DNA from: Lachnospiraceae bacterium
GTDB taxonomy: Bacteria > Bacillota > Clostridia > Lachnospirales > Lachnospiraceae
Direction: 5' to 3'
DNA length: 59,663 nucleotides
NCBI GenBank assembly: GCA_910576385.1
Contig: CAJTIR010000023.1
Span: forward strand, 1-59,663
Part shown: positions 15,433 to 28,200 of the stretch, one piece after another
Numbering within the stretch: the first letter of the stretch is position 1
Layout of the letters: the number at the start of each line of letters is the position of its first letter
Position numbers and translations under genes: made by a program
The notes under the pieces: model-generated
What the model was told of the DNA's origin: nothing
The model's input: the letters and a program-made list of their open reading frames with translations, nothing else
The model's database searches: none

Positions 15433-15933
15433 ATGCGAATAGCGCATTATTTACATGTAGACAAACGTTTGAAATCTTTTCGTATGGGAGCTGATATGTC
15501 CCAAAAAGAAATGGCTGCTAAGTTAGAGTTATCTGTTCCGACCTATTCTAATTATGAAAATGGGTATAGTGAACCGCCTATGGAAGTAATACAAAAGTTT
15601 TGTTCCATTATAGGCATCAAAGAAGATTTGTTTTTTGGATATACAATCAAGCCTAGCGAAGAATTGAGCATTAACACATATTCAGATATTTTAAAGGTAA
15701 TAATGGAATTGATAAGAGCAGGTATTCCTGTAGAATGCTCCACCTCTGTCAACACAGCGACTAGGCGCTTAGTTGCATCCATTAGCATAGAAAGTCCACA
15801 GATTGCATCTCTTGTATCTCGTTGGAATGAATTGAACAAAGAATTAGAGAGTGAAAAAATTGATAATGATGAATATAATATATGGATAGATAGTCTGATG
15901 AACTCATTTAATATTCCAGTAGAGAACTATTAA
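15433..15933 (+). CDS. Xre-family regulator of the element
   Basis: Residues 12-65 are an Xre helix-turn-helix (ADMSQKEMAAKLELSVPTYS, then NYENGYSEPPMEVI). The C-terminal 90 residues are helical and shared with the truncated paralog at 2434-2844. AGGTGAG precedes ATG. It is divergent from xis-int across a control region with repeated sites, the usual position of the element repressor. It is followed by a small RNA promoter and terminator. Confidence 0.85.
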   Translation: MRIAHYLHVDKRLKSFRMGADMSQKEMAAKLELSVPTYSNYENGYSEPPMEVIQKFCSIIGIKEDLFFGYTIKPSEELSINTYSDILKVIMELIRAGIPVECSTSVNTATRRLVASISIESPQIASLVSRWNELNKELESEKIDNDEYNIWIDSLMNSFNIPVENY

Positions 15934-15970
15934 CAGATTAGGGAATAGCTTAATCTTTATTTGGTTATAC

Positions 15971-15999
15971 TTGAACTTGCCAATAGCGTATGTTATAGT
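15971..15999 (+). promoter_or_regulatory. Promoter of a small antisense RNA
   Basis: TTGAAC, exactly 17 bases, TATAGT. It sits 38 bases after the Xre stop codon and no gene follows, only a strong terminator, which argues for a small RNA. Confidence 0.6.
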
Positions 16000-16005
16000 A
16001 TGCAT

Positions 16006-16084
16006 AGTGGCAGAGATGAAACAAATAGTTCTACACTAAGCCAAAGCGAAAACCCAGAGAGGGGCAACTCTCTGGGTTTTTTTT
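16006..16084 (+). ncRNA. Candidate antitoxin small RNA
   Basis: The predicted transcript of about 80 bases ends in a hairpin AACCCAGAGAG/CTCTCTGGGTT (16051-16078) plus eight T. It converges on a 30-residue membrane peptide gene on the other strand, whose mRNA would run through the same hairpin. This is the same tail-to-tail plan as the locus at 4355-4718. Confidence 0.55.
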
Positions 16085-16114
16085 GCGTTTTATAGTTACG
16101 CTAAACTAGGCTGA

Positions 16115-16207
16115 TCACTTGTTGCAATTTTCATCTAACCATTTACAGATAACATGAATAATAACACCTGCTATGACAGCAATCAATAATGAAACAAAAG
16201 ATTCCAT
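16115..16207 (-). CDS. Small membrane peptide, putative type I toxin (30 aa)
   Basis: ATG at 16207 lies 7 bases after GAAGGGGG. The peptide has a hydrophobic span (SLLIAVIAGVIIHVICKWL) and a polar end with two cysteines. Length, strong ribosome binding site and the converging small RNA support a type I toxin that keeps the element in the cell. No family name is certain. Confidence 0.6.
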   Translation of the reverse strand: MESFVSLLIAVIAGVIIHVICKWLDENCNK

Positions 16208-16389
16208 AACTAAGCCCCCTTCCTATTACCAATATCCGGGTGGTAACGATATAAGTATATATCACCTAATGCTTAATTTTCACTATCATGTTTCTGTCTT
16301 GTTTCTGCCATATTTCTATCATTTTTCTGCCATATACCTATTACGTACTTTTTTAATATTATCATATTAAACAGAAAAAAATTATCTTT

Positions 16390-16410
16390 TAGAACCATAT
16401 TAGAACCACA
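16390..16410. repeat. Right-end arm-type repeat TAGAACCA pair
   Basis: Two TAGAACCA copies spaced 11 bases, about 100 bases inside the right attachment site. Just left of it, TTTCTGCCATAT occurs twice (near 16303 and 16326), possibly further integrase or excisionase contacts. The 285 bases between the toxin and tuf hold these sites and the tuf terminator. Confidence 0.55.
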
Positions 16411-16434
16411 TAGCATTTTAGAATTGTTCTGCAA

Positions 16435-16470
16435 CGTAAAAAGGCTTTCGGAGAAATCTCCGAAAGCCTT
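16435..16470 (-). terminator. tuf terminator supplied by the element
   Basis: AAGGCTTTCGGAGA and TCTCCGAAAGCCTT form a 14-bp perfect stem with a T run on the minus strand, 22 bases after the tuf stop. Being inside the right end, it is element DNA that restores termination after integration. Confidence 0.85.
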
Positions 16471-16492
16471 GAATTTACTGAATAAATTATAA

Positions 16493-17680
16493 TTACTCGA
16501 TAATGCTAGCAACACGACCGGAACCAACAGTTCTACCACCTTCACGGATAGCAAATGTAAGACCCTGCTCCATAGCGATTGGATGAATTAATTCAATACT
16601 CATCTCTACGTTATCACCAGGCATACACATTTCTGTACCATCTGGCAAGTTGCAGACACCAGTTACGTCTGTTGTTCTGAAATAGAACTGAGGTCTGTAG
16701 TTGTTGAAGAACGGAGTATGACGTCCACCTTCATCTTTTGTCAAAACGTAAACCTGAGCGGTAAATTTGGTATGGCAGGTAACAGTACCTGGTTTAGCCA
16801 AAACCTGTCCTCTTTCGATTTCAGTTCTCTGGATACCACGCAGCAATGCACCGATGTTATCACCAGCCTGAGCCTCGTCTAACAGCTTACGGAACATCTC
16901 GATACCAGTTACAACTGTTTTCTTGGTCTCTTCTTTGATACCAACGATCTCAACTTCTTCATTTACATGCAGAACACCACGCTCTACTCTACCAGTAGCA
17001 ACTGTTCCACGTCCAGTAATGGTGAAGATATCCTCGATAGGCATCAGGAATGGCTGATCAGTTGCACGCTGAGGATCTGGAATATGCTCGTCTACGGATG
17101 CCATCAATTCCATAATCTTGTCGCCCCATTCTCCACTTGGATCTTCCAAAGCTTTCAGAGCGGAACCTTTGATGATTGGGCAATCTGTAAATTCATACTC
17201 TTCCAGGATCTCAGTGATCTCCATCTCTACTAATTCAAGCAATTCCTCATCGTCAACCATATCACATTTGTTCATAAATACAACGATATAAGGAACGCCT
17301 ACCTGACGAGATAACAGGATGTGCTCTTTTGTCTGAGCCATAACACCGTCAGTTGCAGCAACTACTAAGATAGCTCCGTCCATCTGTGCAGCACCTGTGA
17401 TCATGTTCTTTACATAGTCAGCATGGCCTGGGCAGTCAACGTGTGCATAATGTCTGTTGTCTGTCTCATACTCAACGTGTGCTGTAGAGATAGTGATACC
17501 TCTTTCTCTCTCTTCTGGCGCTTTGTCGATGTTCTCAAAATCAGTAGCTTCATTTCCAGCAACTCTTTCAGATAACACCTTTGTAATAGCTGCTGTTAAA
17601 GTTGTTTTACCGTGGTCAACGTGACCAATGGTTCCAATATTACAATGTGGTTTTGTTCTCTCAAACTTAGCTTTAGCCAT
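16493..17680 (-). CDS. tuf: Elongation factor Tu
   Basis: Full-length 395-residue EF-Tu. GTPase motifs are G1 [10 protein letters not shown]3 DCPGHADY and G4 NKCD, followed by the two beta-barrel domains to [10 protein letters not shown]. It delivers aminoacyl-tRNA to the ribosome. AAGGAGG precedes ATG. It is the last gene of the rpsL-rpsG-fusA-tuf operon. The final about 17 codons come from the integrated element and differ from the displaced copy only at synonymous positions, so the protein is unchanged by the insertion. Confidence 0.98.
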   Translation of the reverse strand: MAKAKFERTKPHCNIGTIGHVDHGKTTLTAAITKVLSERVAGNEATDFENIDKAPEERERGITISTAHVEYETDNRHYAHVDCPGHADYVKNMITGAAQMDGAILVVAATDGVMAQTKEHILLSRQVGVPYIVVFMNKCDMVDDEELLELVEMEITEILEEYEFTDCPIIKGSALKALEDPSGEWGDKIMELMASVDEHIPDPQRATDQPFLMPIEDIFTITGRGTVATGRVERGVLHVNEEVEIVGIKEETKKTVVTGIEMFRKLLDEAQAGDNIGALLRGIQRTEIERGQVLAKPGTVTCHTKFTAQVYVLTKDEGGRHTPFFNNYRPQFYFRTTDVTGVCNLPDGTEMCMPGDNVEMSIELIHPIAMEQGLTFAIREGGRTVGSGRVASIIE

Positions 17681-17789
17681 TTTATAACGTCCTCCTTAAT
17701 TTTCTGCCCTTCGTGGGCTGTCTCATGAAATAAGCTATTTATGATTATATTAGATAATCATTGGATTTTCAAGTGTTTTCTTCACTTTC

Positions 17790-19904
17790 CTATTCTTTTG
17801 CAGAAATAACTTTTTCCTGTACAGATTTTGGTACCTGCTCATATTTTTCAAAGAACATGGAATAATTTCCGCGTCCCTGAGTTCTAGAACGAAGATCAGT
17901 GGAATAGCCAAACATCTCTGCTAATGGTACAAATGCACGTACAATCTTACCACCGCCAAGATCATCCATACCTTCGATACGTCCACGACGGGAATTGATG
18001 TCACCGATTACATCTCCCATGTATTCCTCAGGCATAGTTACTTCCACCTTCATGATTGGCTCTAACAATACTGGAGTAGCCTTCTTCATCGCCTCTTTAA
18101 ATGCCATAGAACCAGCAATGTGGAATGCCATTTCAGAAGAATCCACTTCATGGTAAGAACCGTCATATACAGTAGCGTGTACGCCGACAACTGGGAATCC
18201 TGCAAGAATACCAGCCTTGGTTGCTTCCTCGATACCTTCTCCAACTGCTGGAATATATTCCTTGGGGATTGCACCTCCGACAACCTGGGAATCGAATTTA
18301 AACAATTCTTCTCCGTTGGCATCCATCGGCTCAAAACGTACCTTACAGTGACCATACTGTCCACGACCACCGGACTGTTTTGCATATTTGTATTCCTGGT
18401 CAATCGGTTTGGTAAATGTCTCTTTATAAGCAACCTGCGGAGCGCCGACATTTGCCTCCACCTTAAATTCGCGCAGAAGACGGTCAACAATAATCTCCAG
18501 ATGCAGCTCACCCATACCAGCAATAATCGTCTGTCCAGTTTCTTTGTTGGTGTGTGCGCGGAATGTCGGATCTTCTTCTGCAAGTTTTGCAAGCGCCTCA
18601 CCCATCTTGCCCTGTCCAGCCTTTGTCTTAGGCTCAATCGCAAGCTCAATAACAGGCTCTGGGAATTCCATAGACTCCAGAATTACTGGATGCTGATCAT
18701 CACAGATGGTATCTCCAGTGGTAGTAAATTTAAATCCAACTGCCGCTGCAATATCACCAGAATAAACTTTGTCAAGCTCTGCTCTCTTGTTTGCATGCAT
18801 CTGCAGAATACGTCCTACACGCTCTTTCTTGCCCTTTGTCGCATTGAGCACATAGGAACCAGAATTCATGGTACCAGAGTACACACGGAAAAAGGCCAGT
18901 TTTCCAACAAATGGGTCTGTCATAATCTTAAATGCCAATGCAGAGAAAGGCTCTTCATCAGAAGAATGTCTCTCTGTCTCATTGCCGTCCATATCAACAC
19001 CCTTGATTGCTGGGATGTCAGTAGGAGCTGGCATATAATCCAGAATCGCATCCAATAATTTCTGAACGCCTTTATTTCGGTATGCAGAACCGCAGCATAC
19101 TGGAACGGCTGTACATTCACAGGTTCCTTTTCTCAACGCTGCTTTTAATGCTTCCACAGACGGCTCTTTCTCTTCCAGATAATCCATCATCAGATCATCG
19201 TCTAATTCACAAATTTTCTCAACCAATTCAGAACGATAAAGTTCTGCATCATCCTTCATATCATCTGGGATATCAGTGATGGAAATGTCATCACCCTTAT
19301 CATCATTATAGATGTAAGCTTTCATTTCCAACAAATCGATAATTCCCCTAAAATCATCTTCTTTACCAATCGGCAGCTGCAGAACAATCGCATTTTTACC
19401 CAAACGAGTCTTAATCTGATCTACAGCTCCATAGAAGTTTGCGCCAAGGATGTCCATCTTATTGATAAATGCCATTCTCGGTACATCATAGGTGTCAGCC
19501 TGACGCCATACATTTTCAGACTGAGGCTCTACTCCGCCTTTTGCACAGAAGACGCCGACTGCGCCGTCTAATACACGGAGTGAACGTTCAACCTCAACCG
19601 TAAAGTCAACGTGTCCCGGAGTATCAATAATATTGATACGATGCTCCAAAGCACCCGCCTTAGGCTTACAATTTTCCTGTTCTGTCCAGTGACAGGTTGT
19701 AGCGGCTGAAGTAATTGTGATTCCTCGTTCCTGTTCCTGCTCCATCCAGTCCATAGTAGCAGTACCTTCGTGAGTATCACCAATCTTATAATTAACACCG
19801 GTATAGTAAAGAATACGCTCGGTCAATGTTGTCTTACCAGCATCGATATGAGCCATAATACCAATGTTTCTGGTTCTCTCTAATGGATATTCTCTTCCAG
19901 CCAA
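17790..19904 (-). CDS. fusA: Elongation factor G
   Basis: Complete 704-residue translocase. The G domain shows [23 protein letters not shown] and NKMD; the later domains include GGRGQYGHC and the domain [10 protein letters not shown] loop. It drives tRNA-mRNA movement after peptide bond formation and ribosome recycling. AGGAGG precedes the ATG. It is 109 bases upstream of tuf and 168 bases downstream of rpsG in the str operon. Confidence 0.98.
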   Translation of the reverse strand: MAGREYPLERTRNIGIMAHIDAGKTTLTERILYYTGVNYKIGDTHEGTATMDWMEQEQERGITITSAATTCHWTEQENCKPKAGALEHRINIIDTPGHVDFTVEVERSLRVLDGAVGVFCAKGGVEPQSENVWRQADTYDVPRMAFINKMDILGANFYGAVDQIKTRLGKNAIVLQLPIGKEDDFRGIIDLLEMKAYIYNDDKGDDISITDIPDDMKDDAELYRSELVEKICELDDDLMMDYLEEKEPSVEALKAALRKGTCECTAVPVCCGSAYRNKGVQKLLDAILDYMPAPTDIPAIKGVDMDGNETERHSSDEEPFSALAFKIMTDPFVGKLAFFRVYSGTMNSGSYVLNATKGKKERVGRILQMHANKRAELDKVYSGDIAAAVGFKFTTTGDTICDDQHPVILESMEFPEPVIELAIEPKTKAGQGKMGEALAKLAEEDPTFRAHTNKETGQTIIAGMGELHLEIIVDRLLREFKVEANVGAPQVAYKETFTKPIDQEYKYAKQSGGRGQYGHCKVRFEPMDANGEELFKFDSQVVGGAIPKEYIPAVGEGIEEATKAGILAGFPVVGVHATVYDGSYHEVDSSEMAFHIAGSMAFKEAMKKATPVLLEPIMKVEVTMPEEYMGDVIGDINSRRGRIEGMDDLGGGKIVRAFVPLAEMFGYSTDLRSRTQGRGNYSMFFEKYEQVPKSVQEKVISAKE

Positions 19905-20072
19905 GGTTCTTTCCTCCTAAAATTCTTACAGCAATAGCAATCTCTCACAATCCCTGTGCATCGCACGAGTTCTAAAGCGAGTGCAGTCCCAATTTCGAAT
20001 CGCCGCAAGGCAATCTTCTTTCTTACGAAATTGTGGACATATATGCTTTCACACATTAACTCATTTCAAGAA

Positions 20073-20576
<504 letters not shown>

Positions 20577-20835
20577 TCAATCGATTAATTCAACGGTACT
20601 CACATGTGTCAGTCACATTACAATGCAACCGGGCTACACTCCCTTCACGGTATTGGCCGCTGCGGTTATGTCTCCAACTTACTATCTGTGTATTCGTGCG
20701 GAAATCTTCTATCAACTATTAAAAAGAATGTACGCCTCTGGCGCTTTCCAACACTAAACCTATAGCAAAGAATACTATTGTGCGTTTGCTCAATAAAATT
20801 CTACACTGACTGTGATACTATTGGTTCGCTAAAAA

Positions 20836-21258
20836 TTATTTCTTAGCGTCTTTTGGTCTCTTTGCACCATACTTGGAACGTGCCTGGCGTCTGTTTGCAA
20901 CACCTGCAGTATCTAAGGTTCCACGGATAATATGGTATCTGGTACCTGGTAAGTCTTTTACTCTTCCGCCACGAATCAGAACAACGCTATGTTCCTGTAA
21001 ATTATGGCCTTCTCCTGGAATATAGCTTGTCACTTCAATTCCGTTAGAGAGACGTACTCTGGCGATCTTACGAAGAGCAGAGTTAGGTTTTTTAGGAGTT
21101 GCAGTCTTAACTGCGGTACAAACACCTCTCTTCTGAGGAGAAGAAGTATCTGTTGGGCGCTTTCTCAGTGAATTATAGCCTTTCTGCAGAGCCGGCGCTG
21201 TAGACTTTTTCTCAGATGTCTGTCTTCCTTTTCTTACTAACTGGTTAAATGTTGGCAT
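20836..21258 (-). CDS. rpsL: 30S ribosomal protein S12
   Basis: ATG 21258 follows AGGAGGTGAAAAGA; the 140-residue protein begins M-P-T-F-N-Q-L-V-R. The decoding-centre loops [11 protein letters not shown] and [12 protein letters not shown] with lysines at the classic streptomycin-resistance positions look wild type. First gene of the str operon, behind a strong promoter. Confidence 0.97.
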   Translation of the reverse strand: MPTFNQLVRKGRQTSEKKSTAPALQKGYNSLRKRPTDTSSPQKRGVCTAVKTATPKKPNSALRKIARVRLSNGIEVTSYIPGEGHNLQEHSVVLIRGGRVKDLPGTRYHIIRGTLDTAGVANRRQARSKYGAKRPKDAKK

Positions 21259-21310
21259 TCTTTTCACCTCCTGTAAAATTATAAGTGCATCTTAGTATGC
21301 ACGCTAAATC

Positions 21311-21339
21311 ATTATATAAGGATAACATTGGTCTGTCAA
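21311..21339 (-). promoter_or_regulatory. str operon promoter
   Basis: TTGACA, 17 bases, TATAAT on the minus strand, about 53 bases upstream of rpsL. A consensus match that fits the very high expression of this operon. Confidence 0.85.
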
Positions 21340-21404
21340 GGCCTTTTTGAAATTTTACTGACTTTAAAATCAAAATATCAACGCTTAGCAATCCTGCAGC
21401 AACC

Positions 21405-21470
21405 TTCCCCGATGAGATAAAAAAGTTCCATACCCAATCAGGTATGAAACTTTTTTATCTCATCGGGGAA
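21405..21470 (-). terminator. Long hairpin terminator after rpoC
   Basis: Two 30-base arms with a single mismatch around a 6-base loop, each containing a run of six A/T so that termination could work from either side. It lies between rpoC and the str operon promoter and separates the two transcription units. Confidence 0.85.
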
Positions 21471-21565
21471 TCCCTCTTCTTCTGCAAATGGTACGGATTT
21501 GTTTTTGTCGGCAGAGCTGAACTGATCCCCTTAGCAAGAACGCTATCAATGTTCTTGCATTTATT

Positions 21566-24500
21566 CTATTCCATTACTAATTCCTCTTCTGGCTCTAATT
21601 TCAGTTCATCAACTTTCTGCAAATCTTCGCCTTCCTCTTCCGGCTGATAACTAAAGTCCAACATTTCCTCGTCAAAATAGATATCATCCATACTACCCAC
21701 ATCTGTGGACAACTTAATACTATTATAACGCTTCATGCCAGTTCCAGCAGGAATAAGTTTACCAATCAGCACATTTTCCTTCAAACCAATCAGCGGATCA
21801 ACCTTGCCTTTGATCGCTGCTTCTGTCAGCACCTTTGTGGTCTCCTGGAAAGATGCCGCAGACAAGAAGGAATTGGTAGCAAGTGAGGCTTTGGTAATTC
21901 CCAGCATGACCTGTTTTCCTTCTGCTGGTTCTTTGCCCTCTTCTTCAAGCCTCTCATTGGTATCTTCATATTCCAAGATATCCACCAATGTACCTGGCAG
22001 GAATTCAGAATCCCCGTTATTCTCAATGCGGATCTTCTTAAGCATCTGGCGTACAATCACCTCAATATGCTTATCATTGATCTCCACACCCTGCAGACGA
22101 TACACACGCTGTACTTCCTGAATCATATAATCCTGTACTGCGCGCACACCCTTGATCTTGAGAATATCATGCGGATTCACACTTCCCTCTGTCAGCTCGT
22201 CGCCGGCCTCCAAGACAGCGCCGTCCATAATCTTAATCCGAGATCCGTAGGGAATCAAGTAAGCCTTGGTCTCTCCTGTCTCATCATTTGTAACGATAAT
22301 CTCACGTTTTTTCTTGGTGTCCTTGATAGTCGCCACACCTGCAAATTCCGTGATAATCGCCAATCCTTTTGGCTTACGTGCCTCAAACAACTCTTCCACA
22401 CGGGGAAGACCTTGTGTAATATCGTTTCCAGCAACGCCGCCTGTATGGAAAGTACGCATAGTAAGCTGTGTACCTGGCTCACCAATCGACTGCGCCGCAA
22501 TAATACCTACTGATTCACCAACCTGCACGGCCTGGCCGGTTGCCATATTTGCACCATAACATTTCGCACAAATTCCATTGTGAGAACGACAGGTCAATAC
22601 GGTACGAATTTTCACTTTGGTAAGCGGCTCTCCCTTTTCATTGACGCCTTTACTCATAACCAGTGCTGCACGCTTTGGTGTAATCATATGATTGGCCTTA
22701 ACCAGAACATTTCCTTCAGCATCACAGATCGTATCACAGGAAAACCTTCCAGTAATTCTCTCTTCCAGGCTCTCGATCTCTTCCTTGCCATCCATAAATG
22801 CCTTTACATACATTCCAGGAGCTGGCTTGCCTTCACAGCAGTCAATATCACGAATAATCAATTCCTGGGAGACATCTACAAGACGTCTTGTCAGATATCC
22901 AGAGTCCGCCGTACGAAGCGCCGTATCTGAAAGACCTTTACGCGCACCATGCGCTGACATAAAGTATTCCAATACATCCAATCCCTCACGGAAATTAGAC
23001 TTAATCGGCAACTCAATGGTACGCCCTGTTGTATCTGCCATCAATCCGCGCATTCCAGCAAGCTGCTTAATCTGCTTATCAGAACCACGGGCTCCAGAAT
23101 CCGCCATCATATAAATGTTATTGTATTTATCCAAACCACTGAGAAGCTCGTGTGTCAAGATATCATCTGTTTCTTTCCAAGTCTCAACAACTTCTTTATA
23201 ACGTTCTTCCTCAGTGATCAAACCACGTTTATAATTTCTAGTAATCTTATCCACAGTATCTTGGGCATGTTTAATCAGCTCTGGTTTCTTTGCGGGCACT
23301 GTCATATCAGAAATAGATACTGTCATTGCCGCACGGGTAGAATATTTATAGCCCATAGACTTGATATCGTCCAATACCTCTGCCGTCTTAGTCGCACCGT
23401 GAATATTGATTACCTTCTCCAAGATCTGTTTTAATCCCTTTTTGCCTACATGGAAATCAACTTCCAGTTTTAACTGATCTTCCGGCTTGCTCCTGTCCAC
23501 AAAGCCCAAATCCTGCGGCAAAATTTCATTAAAAATAAAACGTCCCAGAGTAGATTCCACATTTCCTGTGACAACTTCCCCATTTGGCATAGTACGCGTC
23601 ATACGTGCAGTAATCCGAGAATGTAATGTCAGCGCTTCATTCTCATAAGCAAGAATTGCCTCATTCACATTCTTAAAGAATTTGCCCTCTCCCAAAGCAC
23701 CTGGCCTCTCCTGGGTTAGATAATAAATGCCCAGCACCATGTCCTGAGAGGGAACTGCAACCGGTCCTCCATCGGAAGGCTTCAACAGATTATTTGGGGA
23801 CAGCAGCAAAAATCTGCACTCAGACTGTGCTTCCACCGACAACGGCAGATGTACTGCCATCTGGTCGCCGTCAAAATCGGCGTTAAATGCGGTACATACC
23901 AACGGATGCAGCTTAATCGCTTTACCTTCAACCAAAATCGGCTCAAATGCCTGAATACCTAATCTATGCAATGTGGGAGCACGGTTCAGCATTACTGGAT
24001 GCTCTTTGATTACCTCTTCCAGAACGTCCCATACCTCAGACTGCAGACGTTCCACCATTTTCTTGGCACTCTTAATGTTGTGTGCTGTGCCATTGCAGAC
24101 CAGCTCTTTCATAACAAATGGCTTAAACAATTCAATCGCCATTTCCTTGGGCAGACCGCACTGATAGATCTTTAACTCCGGCCCTACCACGATAACGGAA
24201 CGTCCAGAGTAATCCACACGTTTACCAAGCAGATTCTGACGGAAGCGCCCTGATTTACCCTTTAACATATCAGATAACGATTTCAGGGCACGATTTCCTG
24301 GCCCTGTTACTGGACGTCCCCGACGACCGTTATCAATCAGGGCATCCACTGCTTCCTGCAGCATTCTCTTCTCATTTCTGACAATAATATCCGGCGCACC
24401 CAGCTCAAGCAGTCTGCGCAGACGATTGTTGCGGTTGATAATCCGGCGATACAAATCGTTGAGGTCAGAAGTTGCAAAACGTCCGCCATCCAACTGTACC

Positions 24501-25246
24501 ATTGGACGCAGATCAGGAGGAATGACTGGAATTACATCCATAATCATCCATTCCGGCTTATTCCCTGAACCACGAAAAGCTTCTACCACTTCCAGACGTT
24601 TGATAATCCTGGCCCGTTTCTGTCCTGTGGCATCCCTAAGCGCTGTCTTTAACTCCAAAGCATCTTTTTCCAGATCGATTGCTTCAAGCAATTCTTTGAT
24701 TGATTCAGCGCCCATTCCCACGCGGAAATCACTGCCGAATTTTTCTCTCGCTTCCTGATATTCTGTCTCAGACAACACTTGTTTGTACTGCAGATCACTG
24801 TTTCCTTTATCCAATACAATATAGGAGGCAAAATACAGTACCTTCTCCAACGTCCTGGGTGAAAGATCTAAGATCAATCCCATACGGCTGGGAATCCCCT
24901 TAAAATACCAGATATGGGATACTGGAGCTGCAAGCTCAATATGACCCATCCGCTCTCTGCGCACACTCGCTTTGGTAATCTCTACCCCGCAGCGGTCACA
25001 GACAACACCTTTGTAACGAATCTTCTTATACTTACCACAGTGGCATTCCCAATCCTTACTCGGCCCAAAAATCTTCTCACAAAACAGACCGTCTTTCTCC
25101 GGCTTCAGAGTTCTGTAATTGATGGTTTCCGGCTTTTTTACCTCTCCTCTGGACCATTCCCGGATTTTTTCCGGGGACGCCAAACCAATCTTTATCGCAT
25201 CAAAGGTAATCGGCTGGTAATTTTCTTTATTCATTGTTTCTGGCAT
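21566..25246 (-). CDS. rpoC: RNA polymerase beta' subunit
   Basis: The ATG at 25246 with GAAGGGAG upstream gives 1226 residues. The N-terminal zinc-binding cysteines ([20 protein letters not shown]), the catalytic [14 protein letters not shown] metal-binding motif, and the trigger-loop region ([21 protein letters not shown], here split for length) are all present, and the C-terminus ends in an acidic tail. It pairs with rpoB, whose stop lies 23 bases upstream. Confidence 0.98.
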   Translation of the reverse strand: MPETMNKENYQPITFDAIKIGLASPEKIREWSRGEVKKPETINYRTLKPEKDGLFCEKIFGPSKDWECHCGKYKKIRYKGVVCDRCGVEITKASVRRERMGHIELAAPVSHIWYFKGIPSRMGLILDLSPRTLEKVLYFASYIVLDKGNSDLQYKQVLSETEYQEAREKFGSDFRVGMGAESIKELLEAIDLEKDALELKTALRDATGQKRARIIKRLEVVEAFRGSGNKPEWMIMDVIPVIPPDLRPMVQLDGGRFATSDLNDLYRRIINRNNRLRRLLELGAPDIIVRNEKRMLQEAVDALIDNGRRGRPVTGPGNRALKSLSDMLKGKSGRFRQNLLGKRVDYSGRSVIVVGPELKIYQCGLPKEMAIELFKPFVMKELVCNGTAHNIKSAKKMVERLQSEVWDVLEEVIKEHPVMLNRAPTLHRLGIQAFEPILVEGKAIKLHPLVCTAFNADFDGDQMAVHLPLSVEAQSECRFLLLSPNNLLKPSDGGPVAVPSQDMVLGIYYLTQERPGALGEGKFFKNVNEAILAYENEALTLHSRITARMTRTMPNGEVVTGNVESTLGRFIFNEILPQDLGFVDRSKPEDQLKLEVDFHVGKKGLKQILEKVINIHGATKTAEVLDDIKSMGYKYSTRAAMTVSISDMTVPAKKPELIKHAQDTVDKITRNYKRGLITEEERYKEVVETWKETDDILTHELLSGLDKYNNIYMMADSGARGSDKQIKQLAGMRGLMADTTGRTIELPIKSNFREGLDVLEYFMSAHGARKGLSDTALRTADSGYLTRRLVDVSQELIIRDIDCCEGKPAPGMYVKAFMDGKEEIESLEERITGRFSCDTICDAEGNVLVKANHMITPKRAALVMSKGVNEKGEPLTKVKIRTVLTCRSHNGICAKCYGANMATGQAVQVGESVGIIAAQSIGEPGTQLTMRTFHTGGVAGNDITQGLPRVEELFEARKPKGLAIITEFAGVATIKDTKKKREIIVTNDETGETKAYLIPYGSRIKIMDGAVLEAGDELTEGSVNPHDILKIKGVRAVQDYMIQEVQRVYRLQGVEINDKHIEVIVRQMLKKIRIENNGDSEFLPGTLVDILEYEDTNERLEEEGKEPAEGKQVMLGITKASLATNSFLSAASFQETTKVLTEAAIKGKVDPLIGLKENVLIGKLIPAGTGMKRYNSIKLSTDVGSMDDIYFDEEMLDFSYQPEEEGEDLQKVDELKLEPEEELVME

Positions 25247-25269
25247 TGTGACTCTCCCTTCTTCCATTC

Positions 25270-28200
25270 TTATTGGAGAACATCCTCGAAGTCGGCGAAA
25301 TCGTCCTCTAATTCTAATGCTTCTTCTTCATCATCTTCGATATCAATCAGCTCTTCGCTTTCCTCATTAAACTCCTGCTTGCTAAAGCCCATCTCACCAA
25401 AAGATTCTTCCTCCTCAAAGGCAAAATTGCGGTCTCCTGCAATAATGGAATTCAAATCTGTATTGCCGTACTCGCTGGTTTCCATCAACTCAATTTCTTC
25501 CCTGTTTTCATCCAAAACCTTGACATCCAGTCCCAATGACTGAAGTTCTTTTAAGAGTACCTTAAAGGATTCTGGGATTCCTGGCTTTGGAATATTATCG
25601 CCTTTAATGATGGCTTCATATGTCTTCACACGTCCAATGACATCATCGGACTTCACTGTCAAAATCTCCTGCAAAGTATAAGACGCACCATATGCTTCCA
25701 GCGCCCAAACTTCCATCTCTCCAAAACGCTGTCCACCAAACTGTGCCTTACCACCCAACGGCTGCTGTGTAACCAGTGAATAAGGACCCGTGGAACGCGC
25801 ATGAATCTTGTCATCTACCAAGTGATGCAGCTTCAGATAATGCATGTGGCCAATTGTTACTGGACTGTCAAAGTATTCTCCAGTCCGGCCGTCGCGCAGT
25901 CTCACCTTACCATCTCTTGACAGAGGAACACCTTTCCAGACTTCTCTGTGATCACGGTTTTCATAGAGATATTCCAGCACTTCTGGAAGCAGCTCCTCCT
26001 TGTACTTTGCTTCAAATTCTTCCCAAGAACAATTGACATAATCATTTGCCAAATCCAGAGTGTCCATGATATCATTCTCGTCTGCTCCGTCGAAAACTGG
26101 CGTGGCTATATTAAATCCCAGCGCTTTTGCTGCCAAGCTCAAATGGATCTCCAAGACCTGCCCGATATTCATACGAGACGGCACACCCAACGGATTAAGC
26201 ACAATATCCAATGGGCGTCCATTGGGCAAAAACGGCATATCCTCCACTGGCAACACACGAGAAACCACACCCTTATTTCCATGACGTCCAGCCATCTTAT
26301 CTCCAACCGAAATCTTACGTTTCTGCGCAATGTAAATACGCACCGCTTGATTCACACCTGGAGACAGCTCGTCGCCATTATCCCTGGTAAATACCTTGGC
26401 ATCCACTACAATGCCATACTCACCATGTGGAACCTTTAAGGAAGTATCTCTTACTTCCCTTGCTTTCTCACCAAAAATCGCACGTAAAAGCCGTTCTTCT
26501 GCGGTAAGCTCTGTCTCTCCTTTCGGCGTCACCTTACCCACCAGAATATCTCCGGCACGCACTTCTGCTCCGATACGAATAATACCACGCTCATCCAAAT
26601 CTTTAAGAGCGTCATCTCCGACACCGGGAACATCTCTTGTAATCTCCTCCGGTCCCAGCTTGGTATCACGCGCTTCCGCTTCGTATTCTTCTATATGAAC
26701 AGAAGTATATACATCCTCCTGCACCAATCGCTCACTGAGGAGAACAGCATCTTCATAGTTATAACCTTCCCAGGTCATAAATCCAATCAGCGGATTCTTA
26801 CCCAGCGCAAGCTCTCCCTTAGAGGTGGAAGGCCCGTCTGCAATCACCTGTCCCTGTTTTACCTTATCGCCTTTAAATACCATTGGCCTCTGGTTATAGC
26901 AGTTAGACTGGTTACTCCTAGAAAATTTTGTCAATTTATAGACATCACGTCTTCCATCTTCGGTCTTAATCGTAATTTCATTGGAAATGGAACGCTCTAC
27001 CACACCAGAACGCTTTGCTACCACACATACACCAGAGTCCACCGCAGCCTTGGTCTCCATACCGGTTCCCACGGCCGGAGCCTCTGTGGTCAACAGCGGC
27101 ACTGCCTGACGCTGCATATTAGAACCCATCAGCGCACGATTCGCATCATCATTTTCCAAGAACGGAATTAATGCTGTAGCCACAGAAAATACCATCTTTG
27201 GAGACACATCCATATAGTCAAACATCGCCTTCTCATATTCCTGTGTCTCTTCACGATAACGACCAGACACCGAATTTCTCACAAAATGACCTTCTGCGTC
27301 CAACGCCTCATTCGCCTGTGCTACATGGTAATTATCTTCTTCATCCGCTGTCATATAAACAACTTCATCTGTTACTCTTGGATTTTTGGGATCTGACTTA
27401 TCAATCTTACGATAAGGAGCTTCCACAAATCCATATTCATTAATCCTTGCATACGTAGCCAAAGAGTTAATCAAACCGATATTTGGACCTTCAGGAGTCT
27501 CAATCGGACACATTCTACCATAATGGGAATAGTGCACATCACGCACCTCAAATCCGGCACGATCTCTGGACAGACCGCCTGGTCCCAGTGCGGATAAACG
27601 TCTCTTATGTGTCAACTCACCAAGCGGATTATTCTGGTCCATAAACTGAGACAACTGAGAGGAACCAAAAAATTCCTTCACAGCAGCCGTTACAGGCTTG
27701 ATATTAATGAGGCTCTGTGGAGAAATACCCTGCAAATCCTGTGTTGTCATTCTCTCACGAACCACACGCTCCATTCTGGAAAGTCCGATGCGGTACTGAT
27801 TCTGCAAAAGTTCTCCCACCGCACGAATTCGGCGGTTGCCCAAATGGTCAATATCATCATCATTTCCCAGACCATACTCTAAATGCATATTGTAATTGAT
27901 GGAAGCTAAGATATCTTCCCTTGTAATATGCTTAGGAATTAAATCTGCTGCATTTCTGTGAAGCGCTTCCTTTAAATCTTCTAAATTATCATTTTCTTCT
28001 AATATTTTTTCCAGAACCGGATAATACACTAATTCTGTAATCCCCAGCTTCCTTGCTTCTTCCTGCTCAATATCCACATAATTTGTCACATCCACCATCA
28101 AGTTGGATAAGACCTTAATATTGCGTTCTTCCCCTTGAATCCACACAAAAGGAACCGCTGCATTCTGAATAGCGTCTGCAAGATCGCGGTCTACTGTCCT

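Larger units (their letters stand above)
4934..16547. mobile_element. 11.6-kb integrative and mobilizable element in the 3' end of tuf
   Basis: The element is bounded by the tuf end copies at 4879-4933 and 16493-16547. From the right it encodes an Xre regulator (divergent), excisionase, tyrosine integrase, RepA-like ATPase (broken), presumed oriT, MobV relaxase, two small mobilisation-linked genes, then restriction and defence cargo. TAGAACCA pairs lie just inside both ends. It has no type IV secretion genes, so transfer would need a helper. The nonsense codon in the RepA-like gene suggests it may be partly disabled. The exact crossover lies somewhere within the shared about 55 bases and cannot be placed more finely. 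Confidence 0.85.

Noticed and set aside
18120-19058. Long open frame on the plus strand opposite fusA
   Set aside because: It is antisense to a complete EF-G gene and its product resembles nothing; codon bias of fusA explains the lack of stops.
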